Shown: piece by piece, positions 7,961 through 15,697 of the stretch
Layout of the letters: each line of letters starts with the position of its first letter
Position numbering within the stretch: position 1 is the first letter of the stretch
DNA from: Bacteroidales bacterium UBA6267
GTDB lineage: Bacteria; Bacteroidota; Bacteroidia; Bacteroidales; UBA1556
Length of the DNA: 29,367 nucleotides
Reading direction: 5' to 3'
Assembly: GCA_002440745.1 (NCBI GenBank)
Contig: DJVB01000051.1
Span: forward strand, 24,852 to 54,218
Translations under genes and position numbers: made by a program
Notes under the pieces: model-generated
What the model was told of the DNA's origin: nothing
Databases searched by the model: none
Seen by the model: the letters and a program-made list of their open reading frames with translations, nothing else

Positions 7961-7983
7961 ATAATCGGATAAATGTCGATTAT
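7961..7983. promoter_or_regulatory. Inverted repeat ATAATCG-N9-CGATTAT, candidate AbiEi operator
   Basis: A perfect 7-bp inverted repeat with a 9-base spacer, starting at the predicted transcription start. A further half-site-like TAATCGG lies at 7991-7997. AbiEi antitoxins of known systems repress their own operon through inverted repeats upstream of the gene, so position and form fit an autoregulatory operator; binding itself is inferred. Confidence 0.55.
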
Positions 7984-8003
7984 TTGTGCGTAATCGGTAA
8001 AAT

Positions 8004-8648
8004 ATGAATACTGCAATCGAAAAATATTTGGCTAAAAACAAGAGCTTTATTGTTGAAAAATCAACATTAATGAGCATTCTGAGCAATTTGGGATACCTAT
8101 CAATTAATGATAAAATCTCTGACCTGAAAAAGAAAGGAATACTGATTTCTTTGAAAAAAGGATTATATGTTTATCGCTCGTCAATCAACGAAAACGTTGT
8201 TTCTAAAGAACTTATGGCAAATAATCTGTTTGGACCTTCCTATATCTCAATGGATTACGCACTTTCTTTTCATGGAATGATACCCGAGAAAGTTTTTCAT
8301 GTAACATCCGTAACTACGAAACGCTCGGTGAGTTTTGAGAATCATTTTGGGACTTTCAGCTACCGACAAATCGCAACTGAACTCTTTAATTTAGGATTAC
8401 AAATAATAAATTCAGAATGGGGAAACTTTTTGATGGCATCAAAAGAAAAAGCATTGTGTGACAAAATGTTCCTTACAAAAGATTTAAAAATTACCTCCTT
8501 GAAGGATGTTTTTGAGTTTTTGGAACAAGATTTACGGATTGAAACGGATGAGCTTATCAATTTAAATCACAGTGTCATAGAGAATTATTACAGAATTTCA
8601 AAGTCAAAAAAAATAGGATTATTGAATAAGTTTTTAGTAAAACTGTAG
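8004..8648 (+). CDS. abiEi: AbiEi family antitoxin / transcriptional autoregulator
   Basis: 214 aa. AbiEi proteins are the antitoxins of type IV toxin-antitoxin (abortive infection) systems, with an N-terminal winged helix that represses the operon and a C-terminal domain that counters the toxin. The N-terminus here has the wHTH pattern (STLMSILSNLGY, then ISDLKKKGILISLKKGLYVY), followed by the conserved SYISMDYALSFHGMIPE and the ASKEKALCDKMF block typical of the family. It has its own promoter and a candidate operator, and its stop is 4 bases before the toxin ATG, so the two are co-translated. It looks complete, unlike the fragments immediately upstream. Confidence 0.88.
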   Translation: MNTAIEKYLAKNKSFIVEKSTLMSILSNLGYLSINDKISDLKKKGILISLKKGLYVYRSSINENVVSKELMANNLFGPSYISMDYALSFHGMIPEKVFHVTSVTTKRSVSFENHFGTFSYRQIATELFNLGLQIINSEWGNFLMASKEKALCDKMFLTKDLKITSLKDVFEFLEQDLRIETDELINLNHSVIENYYRISKSKKIGLLNKFLVKL

Positions 8649-8652
8649 CATT

Positions 8653-9561
8653 ATGGGAATAATTGAACAAATGTTAGCTAAATATGAAATTTCAACCGGA
8701 GATGATATGATAAATGCCTTGAAGGAAATCTTTCAAGAGATTGCATTATTAGGCTTGTATCGTAGCGATTTCTTTTCTAAAGCAGCATTTTACGGAGGTA
8801 CAGCGTTAAGAATTCTGTATGGTTTAAATCGTTTTTCAGAGGATATGGACTTTACTCTATTAACTAAAAACGAGTCTTTCAATATCGAACACTATTTTAA
8901 GAATATTAAAGATGAATTTAGTGCATTCGGTATTGAAGTGATTTTGAATAAGAAGATAAAAAATGATCCAAAAAACAAAATTGCTTCGGCATTTATAAAG
9001 AATGATACATTGATACACACGCTTGAATTTAAGGAAGATAACTTACGAAAGATTGTAGGGGATGTCTATTCTGGTAAGAAACTTAAAATAAAAATTGAGG
9101 TTGACACGTCTCCGCCGTTACGATATGCCACAGAAGTGAAAACCATTTTATTTCCGGTAACCTTTAATATTGTAAGCATGACTTTACCAAATTTATTTGC
9201 AGGAAAAATGCATGCTGTTTTGTTTCGTAATTGGAGAAATAGGGTAAAAGGACGCGATTGGTTCGATTTTGAATGGTTTGTTAAACAGAATATTCATCTT
9301 AATCTAACGCATTTGCAAGAAAGAATGCTTGAAAGTTCAAATCTTGGGATTAATCAGAATTTAGATGAAAAATATTTCAAAGAGATGGTTTACAATAGGA
9401 TAGATAACTTGAATGTAGAACAGGCTAAGCAGGAAGTGAAACCTTTTATAAAAGATAGCTCTGTTTTAGAGTTTTGGACGAAAGACTATTTTCGATTTTT
9501 GGTTGATAGAATAAAATTTAGAGTTCAACCGGATTGGATCGAAAAGGTACCCTTATGGTAA
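8653..9561 (+). CDS. abiEii: AbiEii family nucleotidyltransferase toxin
   Basis: 302 aa. The protein carries the DNA polymerase beta-like nucleotidyltransferase signature of AbiEii toxins: GGT at 48-50 (FYGGTALRI), then R60-x-S-x-D64-x-D66 (NRFSEDMDF), a third acidic strand near residue 150 (KIEVDTSPP), and the downstream KMHAVLFR and KGRDWFDFEWF blocks of the family. Such toxins modify RNA with nucleotides (tRNA 3' ends in the mycobacterial homologue), giving growth arrest on phage infection. All four family motifs are present, so it is probably active. It follows abiEi by 4 bases and ends 35 bases before the second copy of the 70-bp repeat, making the pair a self-contained unit. Confidence 0.9.
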   Translation: MGIIEQMLAKYEISTGDDMINALKEIFQEIALLGLYRSDFFSKAAFYGGTALRILYGLNRFSEDMDFTLLTKNESFNIEHYFKNIKDEFSAFGIEVILNKKIKNDPKNKIASAFIKNDTLIHTLEFKEDNLRKIVGDVYSGKKLKIKIEVDTSPPLRYATEVKTILFPVTFNIVSMTLPNLFAGKMHAVLFRNWRNRVKGRDWFDFEWFVKQNIHLNLTHLQERMLESSNLGINQNLDEKYFKEMVYNRIDNLNVEQAKQEVKPFIKDSSVLEFWTKDYFRFLVDRIKFRVQPDWIEKVPLW

Positions 9562-9596
9562 AAACATCCGATTGTCCAAAGTTGAATTCCTCCTTC

Positions 9597-9666
9597 GTAC
9601 TCATTTCTAAATCAGACACTTAATAAATGTTTATTTTTGGTGGGAAATTGTTGGATTATGAATTTA
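9597..9666 (+). repeat. 70-bp direct repeat, copy 2, carrying a promoter element
   Basis: 69 of 70 bases equal 5552-5621. TATTTTTG at 9632-9639 is the candidate -7 element; transcription would start near 9646, about 43 bases before the ATG at 9689. Similarity ends within the leader, shortly before each gene starts. Confidence 0.9.
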
Positions 9667-9688
9667 TAAAACCATTAATAATATACAG

Positions 9689-10096
9689 ATGAATAAAGAA
9701 ATATTATTTGAAATAGGAGGCGAGGGCGGTAGTATTTCAATCTCGCGGAAAACCGATGGAAACATTGTAAAATACATATACCATCATAATGAATTTGATC
9801 CAATTGATGATGAAACTCTAATTAATGTCGAAACGGAATTTGATAGTTTTGAAGAACCATTTCAAATTATAAATCTCCAGTATTCTTGGTATAATCTTTA
9901 TATCCAGGTAGTTCATGAAGATTATCGAGATTATATTATACAGAATTTAATTGGCAAACTGAACAAGAAAAATATTCGCATGGACGATTTATATTGGTCC
10001 ATATCTCGTTTAGAAGAAACTCTTAAAATCAAGCTGACGTATAACATAAATGAGCGTTTTTGGAGCTTTCAAGAAAATCATATTGATGAATTATAG
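9689..10096 (+). CDS. Hypothetical acidic protein, unrecognised
   Basis: 135 aa with no signal peptide or membrane segment, rich in acidic and aromatic residues (EFDPIDDETL, DDLYWSISRLEE). The N-terminus has a glycine-rich start (IGGEGGSISISR) that reads like a beta strand pair, as in many small immunity-type proteins, but I cannot place it in a family. It is driven by the same 70-bp promoter block as the nuclease gene at 5629. The next gene starts 24 bases after its stop on the same strand, so the two probably form an operon. An immunity or antitoxin role is only a guess from size, acidity and location. Confidence 0.6.
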   Translation: MNKEILFEIGGEGGSISISRKTDGNIVKYIYHHNEFDPIDDETLINVETEFDSFEEPFQIINLQYSWYNLYIQVVHEDYRDYIIQNLIGKLNKKNIRMDDLYWSISRLEETLKIKLTYNINERFWSFQENHIDEL

Positions 10097-10120
10097 AATA
10101 AACTTTAAATCAAAATCAAA

Positions 10121-10546
10121 ATGCCAGTATTTATACACCTTGCCAATTTAGTTATTCCAAAATCCATTGTTGAGAAAAAGTATCCGGGAGGAGTTAATCA
10201 ATTCCGAAAAGAATATAAAATTGATAAGGAGAATTATCATCAGGAAGATGGAGAGCTTTTTAGCTTAGCAGCTATGAACAGCAGCGAGTTGGAAATTCTT
10301 GATTTGATTGAAAAAGGGATGAACTATGATTCAAAAACTAACTTCTCAGAGGATTTTACCATCATCCATCGTTATGGCGGAGCAGCTTGGGAGCCTTCTT
10401 GGCTTAGGCATAATTCTGTTTTTGCATGGCATAAGGACTGTAACCCGGAAAAGATAAAAAAAGCTGAAGAAATTGCTAATATTACCATGGATAAAATAGC
10501 TGAAGCTTTTGATAGAGGGGAAAAACCGTGGGAGACTATTAGTTGA
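10121..10546 (+). CDS. Hypothetical protein, unrecognised
   Basis: 141 aa, soluble by inspection. It has a distinctive conserved-looking segment, GGAAWEPSWLRHNSVFAWH (residues about 86-104), preceded by a helical acidic stretch (SSELEILDLIEKGMNYD). Tryptophan and histidine density in that segment suggests a structural or metal-binding core, but no known motif can be named. It lies 24 bases downstream of the unknown gene at 9689, presumably in one transcript. After its stop there is a long noncoding repeat-rich stretch, so it closes this operon. Confidence 0.6.
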   Translation: MPVFIHLANLVIPKSIVEKKYPGGVNQFRKEYKIDKENYHQEDGELFSLAAMNSSELEILDLIEKGMNYDSKTNFSEDFTIIHRYGGAAWEPSWLRHNSVFAWHKDCNPEKIKKAEEIANITMDKIAEAFDRGEKPWETIS

Positions 10547-10766
10547 ATTAGACACGTCCGGCCTTAGCATTGAATAGTTTGATTTAATTTTGAAAAATAA
10601 TGGCGCTGCGATTAAAACCACAAATAGTTCAATTATTAATGAGTAAAACCAAATAATAGAGTTGATTAATATCCAACCCAATAAGCTGTTTCAATATGAG
10701 TAAACTTTTTTTAACAGGTGTAGTTTTATTGGCTTTTTGAGTCAACTTATTTTAGTATAAGTCAGT
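10547..10766. other. Noncoding stretch before the repeat arrays
   Basis: No convincing gene, terminator or RNA is seen here. The reverse-strand frame of 111 codons across 10346-10681 overlaps the plus-strand gene and lacks any family signal. The stretch runs directly into the first heptamer array. Confidence 0.6.
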
Positions 10767-10885
10767 CAGAGGACAGAGGGCAGAGGGCATAGCGCATAGC
10801 GCAAAGAGCATGGCGCAGAGGGCATGGCGCATGGTGCAGAGGGCAAGGCGCAAGGAGCAGAGGGCATGGCGCATGGAGCAGAGGG
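10767..10885. repeat. Heptamer word array, 17 units, CA-initial words
   Basis: Seventeen consecutive 7-mers without a phase slip, each beginning with CA: CAGAGGG (6 exact), CATGGCG (3), CATAGCG (2), plus CAGAGGA, CAAAGAG, CATGGTG, CAAGGCG, CAAGGAG and CATGGAG. Because 7 is not a multiple of 3, reading frames across it give 7-residue peptide repeats (AHGAEGK type); these are not treated as genes. Confidence 0.9.
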
Positions 10886-10940
10886 CTGGACTACCGATCC
10901 CGTAGAAATAGCTCCCAAGATCGCATTTCACGGGGCAGGC

Positions 10941-11052
10941 AACCGAGACCCGACAACCCACAACCCACAACCGACAACCCACAACCGAGAACCGACAACC
11001 CACAACCGAAAAACCACAACTAACAACAAACAATCAACGCCAAACACCAAAC
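10941..11052. repeat. Heptamer word array, 16 units, ending 7 bases before a start codon
   Basis: Sixteen 7-mers in one phase: AACCCAC (4), AACCGAC (2), AACCGAG (2), and AC-rich variants that drift towards AACAAAC and ACCAAAC near the end. The array runs to 7 bases before the ATG at 11060. The reverse strand gives the VVGCR-type conceptual peptides often seen in Bacteroidota annotations (recollection, not checked). Confidence 0.85.
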
Positions 11053-11059
11053 AAAATAT

Positions 11060-11572
11060 ATGACAAGATTTATCAAAGACGAAGATTTATACACAGAAGT
11101 AATTGAGCGTGTTGTTCAAGCCAAGCGGTTTGTATGGATTGGCACGGCGGATATCAAAGATTTGCATGTGAAATTCAAAAATTCAACAGTTTCGTTTTTG
11201 TATGTTCTCAATAGTTTGATATTGAAAAATGTGGAAATCAGACTCTTGCATGCCAAAGACCCGGGTCCGAATTTCAGAAATAGTCACGATAAATATCCGG
11301 CGCTTTTCAAGGGGATGGAGCGCGCACTTTGTCCCCGAGTGCACTTCAAGCATATTATCATCGATGGCGAATTTGTTTATACAGGCTCGGCCAACCTGAC
11401 AGGAGCGGGGCTTGGCATGAAAAGCAAAAACAATCGCAATTTTGAGTCGGGCATAATCTCCACAGATAAGGCACTGATTGAAAGCATTATGAATCAGTTT
11501 GATGATGTTTGGATGGGAAAATTCTGCAAAGCCTGCGGCAGAAGACAATACTGTGGGGATCCGATACTTTAG
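11060..11572 (+). CDS. Phospholipase D-like (HKD) family protein, single-domain
   Basis: 170 aa with one HKD active site: H95-x-K97-x4-D102 (HFKHIIID) followed by GSANLTGAG at 109-117. Proteins with one HKD motif act as dimers, as in the Nuc endonuclease, and this size fits a nuclease or phosphodiesterase rather than a phospholipase. The N-terminal RFVWIGTADIKDLH is the usual first strand of the fold. An unusual C-terminal cysteine cluster (CKACGRRQYC) could bind a metal. There is no signal peptide, so it is probably cytoplasmic. No Shine-Dalgarno is seen; the leader is the AAC-rich heptamer array. It lies alone at the right edge of the accessory region; a defence or DNA-repair role is inferred. 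Confidence 0.8.
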   Translation: MTRFIKDEDLYTEVIERVVQAKRFVWIGTADIKDLHVKFKNSTVSFLYVLNSLILKNVEIRLLHAKDPGPNFRNSHDKYPALFKGMERALCPRVHFKHIIIDGEFVYTGSANLTGAGLGMKSKNNRNFESGIISTDKALIESIMNQFDDVWMGKFCKACGRRQYCGDPIL

Positions 11573-11840
11573 AAATAGGGGATAGTGTAAAAAAAGCTCA
11601 ATAAACGACTATTCTTGACTTTGAAGAAGGTTAATTATTCATGATTTTTTTTATAAAAATCACCACTGAATATTTTGACTAAAGAAAAACATATTGTATT
11701 TTAATCTAATTTTGTATTAGAAATTTTGAGGCAATAACGGATTGATTATAAATATTATAATTTGAAGTGAGTCAAATTTCTTAAATTACTTTGAACAATT
11801 TGACAATGCATAGGAACAGGAATACTTAAACACAATCGGT

Positions 11841-13451
11841 ATGAATAAAGCAACATCATTGGTGGTATTTTCTATTTTATTAATCCATTTTTCATCTTTG
11901 AAACTATATTCACAAAGCTTTAGTTCTGAAGACTTAATATCAGACAATTCAAAAAAAGTTGATTTGGAAGTTAAAAAGAATATAGACAAATTAGGTTTAA
12001 CAGTTTTGAGTGGCGCAAATCATATACTTTTTATGTCCCCCATAAAAGTGAAACCAGACATAAGATACTATGAGAACCTCTATTTTAGCAGCTATGTGGA
12101 TCATAGTCCGATAATTGACTCTCTTCTTGATTATAACTGCGGGACTCGAACTTACGACAAATCTAACGGATACAACCATTTAGGGACCGACTTCACCTTT
12201 AGGCCGTTCAAATGGACATTGATGCAAAACGAGATTGCTGAAGTAATAGCTGCGGCGACCGGGGTTATTGTTTATCGCGAAGATGGGCATTACGACATGA
12301 ATTGTACTGCGCCAGATTCTTTGTCGAATATGGTTGTTCTTTGGCATCCTCAAGATGGTTCTAAGGCTTCTTATGTCCATCTGAAAAAATATTCGTTGAC
12401 TTCAAAGCAGGTCGGTGATACTGTTTTTGTTGGGGAGCATATCGGATTTGTGGGCAGCTCAGGAATTGCATCCGGACCGCACTTGCATTTTGAAGTTAAA
12501 GACAGTTCCAATCATACTATCGATCCTTTTTGGGGCCCTTGTAACAGCATGAATGCCGATAGTTGGTGGATGAATCAATTTCCATATCACGACCAAACTA
12601 TTATGAGTTTGACCACTCACGAAAGAAGAATAGATGAAGGTAATGGTTGTAATGATATTGAAATCCTGTATTATAAAGATCAGTTTTTACCCGGAGATAG
12701 CATTTACGTATATGCTTACATCAGAAGTTATAGCCCTGGCGACAATTTTAGCCTAAAAATAATTCGCCCCGATGGCTCTGTTTTATCCTCAAGTTCAAAT
12801 ATTACCGTGTCAGGGTTTTATCCCACGATTCGAATCCTACGGGGAAGATATTTAGCCTCCAATGAACCAACCGGTATTTGGCATATTGAAGCGAAACTAA
12901 CCTCACCACAAATCGCCGGAGGGACTCAGATTAAAAAGAAATATTTCTGTGTTGGTCAGAATCCTGCCCCAAATGCATCCTTTAGTGTTTCGTCAAATGG
13001 GCAAAATTTCAGTTTAGTTAATACTTCGACCAATTCAAACACTTATTTATGGAGTTTTGGCGACGGGACTTATAGCAATCTCGAAACGCCATCACACACG
13101 TATCAAACACCCGGAAATTATCAAATATGCCTTATTGCTTCAAATGGATGTGATTTGGATACAAGTTGTACTATGTTTAGCACAGGCATACCTGAATTGC
13201 AAACAAATAATGATATTTTAATTTTCCCCAATCCATCTATGGGCAAGTTTCAATTATCCATTGACAGTAAAGTAATTACAAGGAATCCAAATTTAGAAAT
13301 TTACAATTTGCAAGGAAAAGTGCTTTATAAAACTTCTATCAAAAATCCAACCTCCATCATTGATTTAGGCAATCAGGCAAATGGGGTTTATATTATTAAG
13401 ATTTATGATGGACAAACCATTTATTCTAAGAAAATTACCATTATACAATAA
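11841..13451 (+). CDS. Secreted M23 (LytM) metallopeptidase with PKD and type IX sorting domains
   Basis: 536 aa. A signal peptide covers about residues 1-24 (hydrophobic core LVVFSILLIHF). The M23 zinc site is complete: H113-x3-D117 (NHLGTDF), H180 (SYVHLKK) and H214-x-H216 (SGPHLHFE), so it should be an active peptidoglycan or peptide endopeptidase. A PKD domain follows at about 375-445 (YLWSFGDGTYS, ETPSHTYQTPGNY). The last 80 residues form a type A T9SS sorting domain (IFPNPSMGKF, IYNLQGKVL, NGVYIIKIYDG, KKITI), which directs export across the outer membrane and surface anchoring or release. A weak promoter-like pair, TTTG at 11761 and TTACTTTG at 11786, lies upstream. Monocistronic. Confidence 0.93.
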   Translation: MNKATSLVVFSILLIHFSSLKLYSQSFSSEDLISDNSKKVDLEVKKNIDKLGLTVLSGANHILFMSPIKVKPDIRYYENLYFSSYVDHSPIIDSLLDYNCGTRTYDKSNGYNHLGTDFTFRPFKWTLMQNEIAEVIAAATGVIVYREDGHYDMNCTAPDSLSNMVVLWHPQDGSKASYVHLKKYSLTSKQVGDTVFVGEHIGFVGSSGIASGPHLHFEVKDSSNHTIDPFWGPCNSMNADSWWMNQFPYHDQTIMSLTTHERRIDEGNGCNDIEILYYKDQFLPGDSIYVYAYIRSYSPGDNFSLKIIRPDGSVLSSSSNITVSGFYPTIRILRGRYLASNEPTGIWHIEAKLTSPQIAGGTQIKKKYFCVGQNPAPNASFSVSSNGQNFSLVNTSTNSNTYLWSFGDGTYSNLETPSHTYQTPGNYQICLIASNGCDLDTSCTMFSTGIPELQTNNDILIFPNPSMGKFQLSIDSKVITRNPNLEIYNLQGKVLYKTSIKNPTSIIDLGNQANGVYIIKIYDGQTIYSKKITIIQ

Positions 13452-13530
13452 TTGGAAAAAACGAGTTTTATAATTAGATTTTTTCATTACGTCCCCTTCT
13501 TACCAAAGGCAAATAAAATGTGAAGAGGAT

Positions 13531-13596
13531 TTTTTTGTGAAAGTTTGCTTTAGTACAGATAAAGGAATGTCGCTCAAATAAATCAAAATATTATGT
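13531..13596 (+). repeat. 66-bp direct repeat, copy 1
   Basis: 62 of 66 bases match 14671-14736. It lies just upstream of the small membrane protein gene at 13620. No canonical -7 element is seen inside it. Confidence 0.85.
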
Positions 13597-13619
13597 ATCA
13601 TTTCAAAGAATAAAACTTC

Positions 13620-14162
13620 ATGCGATTCTCAATTTTCCCTAAGGAAACATATACTATCGAGCTGAAAACACCTAAAGACCTTTTAATTAATGAGTTATCT
13701 AGGAAGGTTGAATATGGAGACTCAAGCAGAATTTGGTTTAATAGAAATGACAAAATATTTGTAGGTTATATTCAAGGGGAGAAGTTTGATATTTCGCTCA
13801 AAACCAACTACAGAAATTCCTTTAAACCCCGAATTACTTTAGAGATAATTGAAATCAACAATAGTACAGAATTAAAGATTGTGTACCAATTAGAAACGAT
13901 TACAAAGGTAGTTATGGTTATTTTTATTGTCCTATTAGTATTTATCCAATCGATGCTACTTTATTTCAATATGGATAGAATTATTAAAGGAGAAAGCTTC
14001 CAATCTCTTTTTCCGTTAGGAATGCTTTTCTTCCTGTTTGTTCTTTCAAGAATGGGGTTTTATATGTCAATGGGTCAATCAGATACTGTTTTATACAGAC
14101 TCCTGTTGATGGTAGATAGAAAATATTCAGGCACATATAAGAGTTCGTTCAGAAGAAAATAA
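13620..14162 (+). CDS. Hypothetical membrane protein with two helices
   Basis: 180 aa. The soluble N-terminal half (1-92) is beta-rich (YTIELKTPKD, FVGYIQGEKFDISLKTNYR) and seems cytoplasmic or periplasmic; two hydrophobic segments follow at about 96-117 (VVMVIFIVLLVFIQSMLL) and 131-150 (FPLGMLFFLFVLSRMGFYM). I do not recognise a named family, although this layout of an N-terminal strand domain plus a helical hairpin is frequent in small uncharacterised Bacteroidota proteins. The start is an ATG without a strong ribosome binding site, usual in this phylum. It is isolated between repeats. Confidence 0.65.
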   Translation: MRFSIFPKETYTIELKTPKDLLINELSRKVEYGDSSRIWFNRNDKIFVGYIQGEKFDISLKTNYRNSFKPRITLEIIEINNSTELKIVYQLETITKVVMVIFIVLLVFIQSMLLYFNMDRIIKGESFQSLFPLGMLFFLFVLSRMGFYMSMGQSDTVLYRLLLMVDRKYSGTYKSSFRRK

Positions 14163-14265
14163 ATAATCTGCTGAATGACTAACCTCCTTCAGAATTTACC
14201 ATCAATCACTAAAGGATAAAATATATCAAACCAAAAACTTGCTTGCTTGGTTATGAATTTTATAT

Positions 14266-14512
14266 CACCCCTTCGGGGTTTCTGACCGTTTACACTGACA
14301 TTTTCTATAATAATGTCACCCCTTCGGGGTTTACCTAAGCAACCTAAAAAGTGTGTCAATAGAATTAAATGAATAACATTTATACAACCGGAAACCCTGA
14401 ATGTTATGCCATTAAAACAAAATGAATAGCATTTATAAAACCGGAAACCCCGAAGGGGTGAAATTATTATAGAATATAGTGTATTAATACAATAGAAAAC
14501 CCCGAAGGGGTG
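14266..14512. repeat. REP-like cluster: four copies of a 16-bp palindromic element
   Basis: CACCCCTTCGGGGTTT occurs at 14266-14281 and 14317-14332, and its reverse complement at 14445-14460 and 14497-14512. Each copy can form a CCCC/GGGG hairpin, and the copies also pair with each other in inverted order; the second and fourth share 20 bases. This is the form of REP or BIME-type elements. Confidence 0.9.
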
Positions 14513-14670
14513 ACATTCATCAACCTAATGAATCCGATAATACCGATTTTTGCTAAGGCATGAGAAATCTAATTTCGATAAAACAAATCCCCTTATATTC
14601 CATTTAATTCCTACTTTAGCGGGGTGAATTCTGTAAAGTGAATAAAAGACGCCGAACTCTTCCAAATGTT

Positions 14671-14736
14671 TTTTTTATGAAAGCTTGCTTTAGTACAGAT
14701 ATAGGAATGTCGCTCTAATAAATCAAAATATTATGT
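14671..14736 (+). repeat. 66-bp direct repeat, copy 2
   Basis: Copy of 13531-13596 with four substitutions. Here it is followed by about 130 bases of unrelated leader before the TPR gene, so it is not simply a shared promoter. Confidence 0.85.
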
Positions 14737-14868
14737 GTACGTTTTATATCTATTTTAGCGGAGAAATATCAACTCATATTTATTATTGACAGGGCAATTA
14801 GATGAAAAGTTCATGTGATTTACAAATTCTAAATTATAATTTGATTATTTAAACAAACCGTATTTACT

Positions 14869-15612
14869 ATGACTAAACTGTCGTTTTGGCTTTTAATTTT
14901 CGGACTGATTATTTTACATTCATGTAAAACCAAAATTGATAATCCTTGTGATAATCACTTTATTGCAGGTAATAATTATTTACTTGCACTTGATTATGAA
15001 AATGCACAAAAAGAATTTAAACTGGCAATAAGCATAGACCCCAAAAATGCAAATGCTTATGCTGGACTTGCACAAACATATTTTGTTTCAAATGACTTTG
15101 AGAAATCAATCGAATATTTTGACAAAGCAATAGAAATAAACCCCGATTTTACCTTTGCATATTATTCAAAATCAGCGGCACATTACTCTAGTGGTAATAA
15201 TGAAGAAAGTATTGCAGACTTAGATAAAGCAATTGAATTAAAACCTGATTTTATGATTGCATTATTTCAAAGAGGTTCTATGCGTAATCAGATAGGAGAC
15301 AATCAAGGGGCAATTGCTGATTTTTCTCACGTGATAAAACTGAAAAGTGATTTTACGAATGCCTACTTTGCCCGAGCACTTTCTTATGTTGAAATTTATG
15401 AATATCAAAAAGCTTCTGACGATTTATCTCGCGCAATTGAACTTAAACCAGAATTTGCAAAGTTATATTTCTATCGAGGTTTTTGTGAAATTTCGCTTGG
15501 ACACACATTTAAGGCCTGTGAAGACTTTAATAAAGCAAAAGAATTAGGGGATATAGCCGCACAATCATATATCGATAAATTCTGTAATGAAATTAACCCA
15601 AACCCAATATAA
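14869..15612 (+). CDS. TPR repeat lipoprotein
   Basis: 247 aa. The N-terminus is a lipoprotein signal with a lipobox ending at Cys (IILHSC, cysteine at about residue 19), so the protein is anchored to a membrane on the outer side of the inner membrane or in the outer membrane. The rest is about six tetratricopeptide repeats of 34 residues with the consensus A-x3-Y-A-P pattern (AISIDPKNANAYAGLAQTYF, AIEINPDFTFAYYSKSA, AIELKPDFMIALFQRGS, VIKLKSDF, AIELKPEFAKLYFYRGF), forming a protein-protein interaction solenoid. No catalytic domain. Specific partner unknown; monocistronic, downstream of a repeat-rich gap. Confidence 0.88.
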   Translation: MTKLSFWLLIFGLIILHSCKTKIDNPCDNHFIAGNNYLLALDYENAQKEFKLAISIDPKNANAYAGLAQTYFVSNDFEKSIEYFDKAIEINPDFTFAYYSKSAAHYSSGNNEESIADLDKAIELKPDFMIALFQRGSMRNQIGDNQGAIADFSHVIKLKSDFTNAYFARALSYVEIYEYQKASDDLSRAIELKPEFAKLYFYRGFCEISLGHTFKACEDFNKAKELGDIAAQSYIDKFCNEINPNPI

Positions 15613-15697
15613 CTTACGTTATTATTCTATTCTCTACATCTCCCCACAATTCATTCTATCGTCCCTCCGCAATTTCCCCCCAACCACTGAAAGATAC
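15613..15697. other. Noncoding spacer before the octamer array
   Basis: An AT- then C-rich spacer with one imperfect TCGTCCCT-like word at 15659; no gene or terminator is evident. Confidence 0.5.

Larger units (their letters stand above)
14163..14868. other. Noncoding 706-bp stretch with REP-like palindromes and duplications
   Basis: No gene is supported. It contains the four 16-bp palindromic elements (14266-14512), a 31-bp direct repeat (14367-14397 and 14420-14450, 29 of 31 bases equal) and copy 2 of the 66-bp repeat (14671-14736). Confidence 0.75.

Noticed and set aside
10346..10681. Reverse-strand 111-codon frame
   Set aside because: It overlaps the well-formed plus-strand gene at 10121 and shows no family signal.
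10752..11063. Open frames with VVGCR- and AHGAEG-type repeats
   Set aside because: They are translations of the two heptamer arrays; no conserved domain, and the arrays are noncoding by composition.
1..11600. Prophage, ICE or transposon carrying the defence genes
   Set aside because: No integrase, transposase, structural phage gene, tRNA or att-like pair was seen; only the 70-bp repeats suggest mobility.
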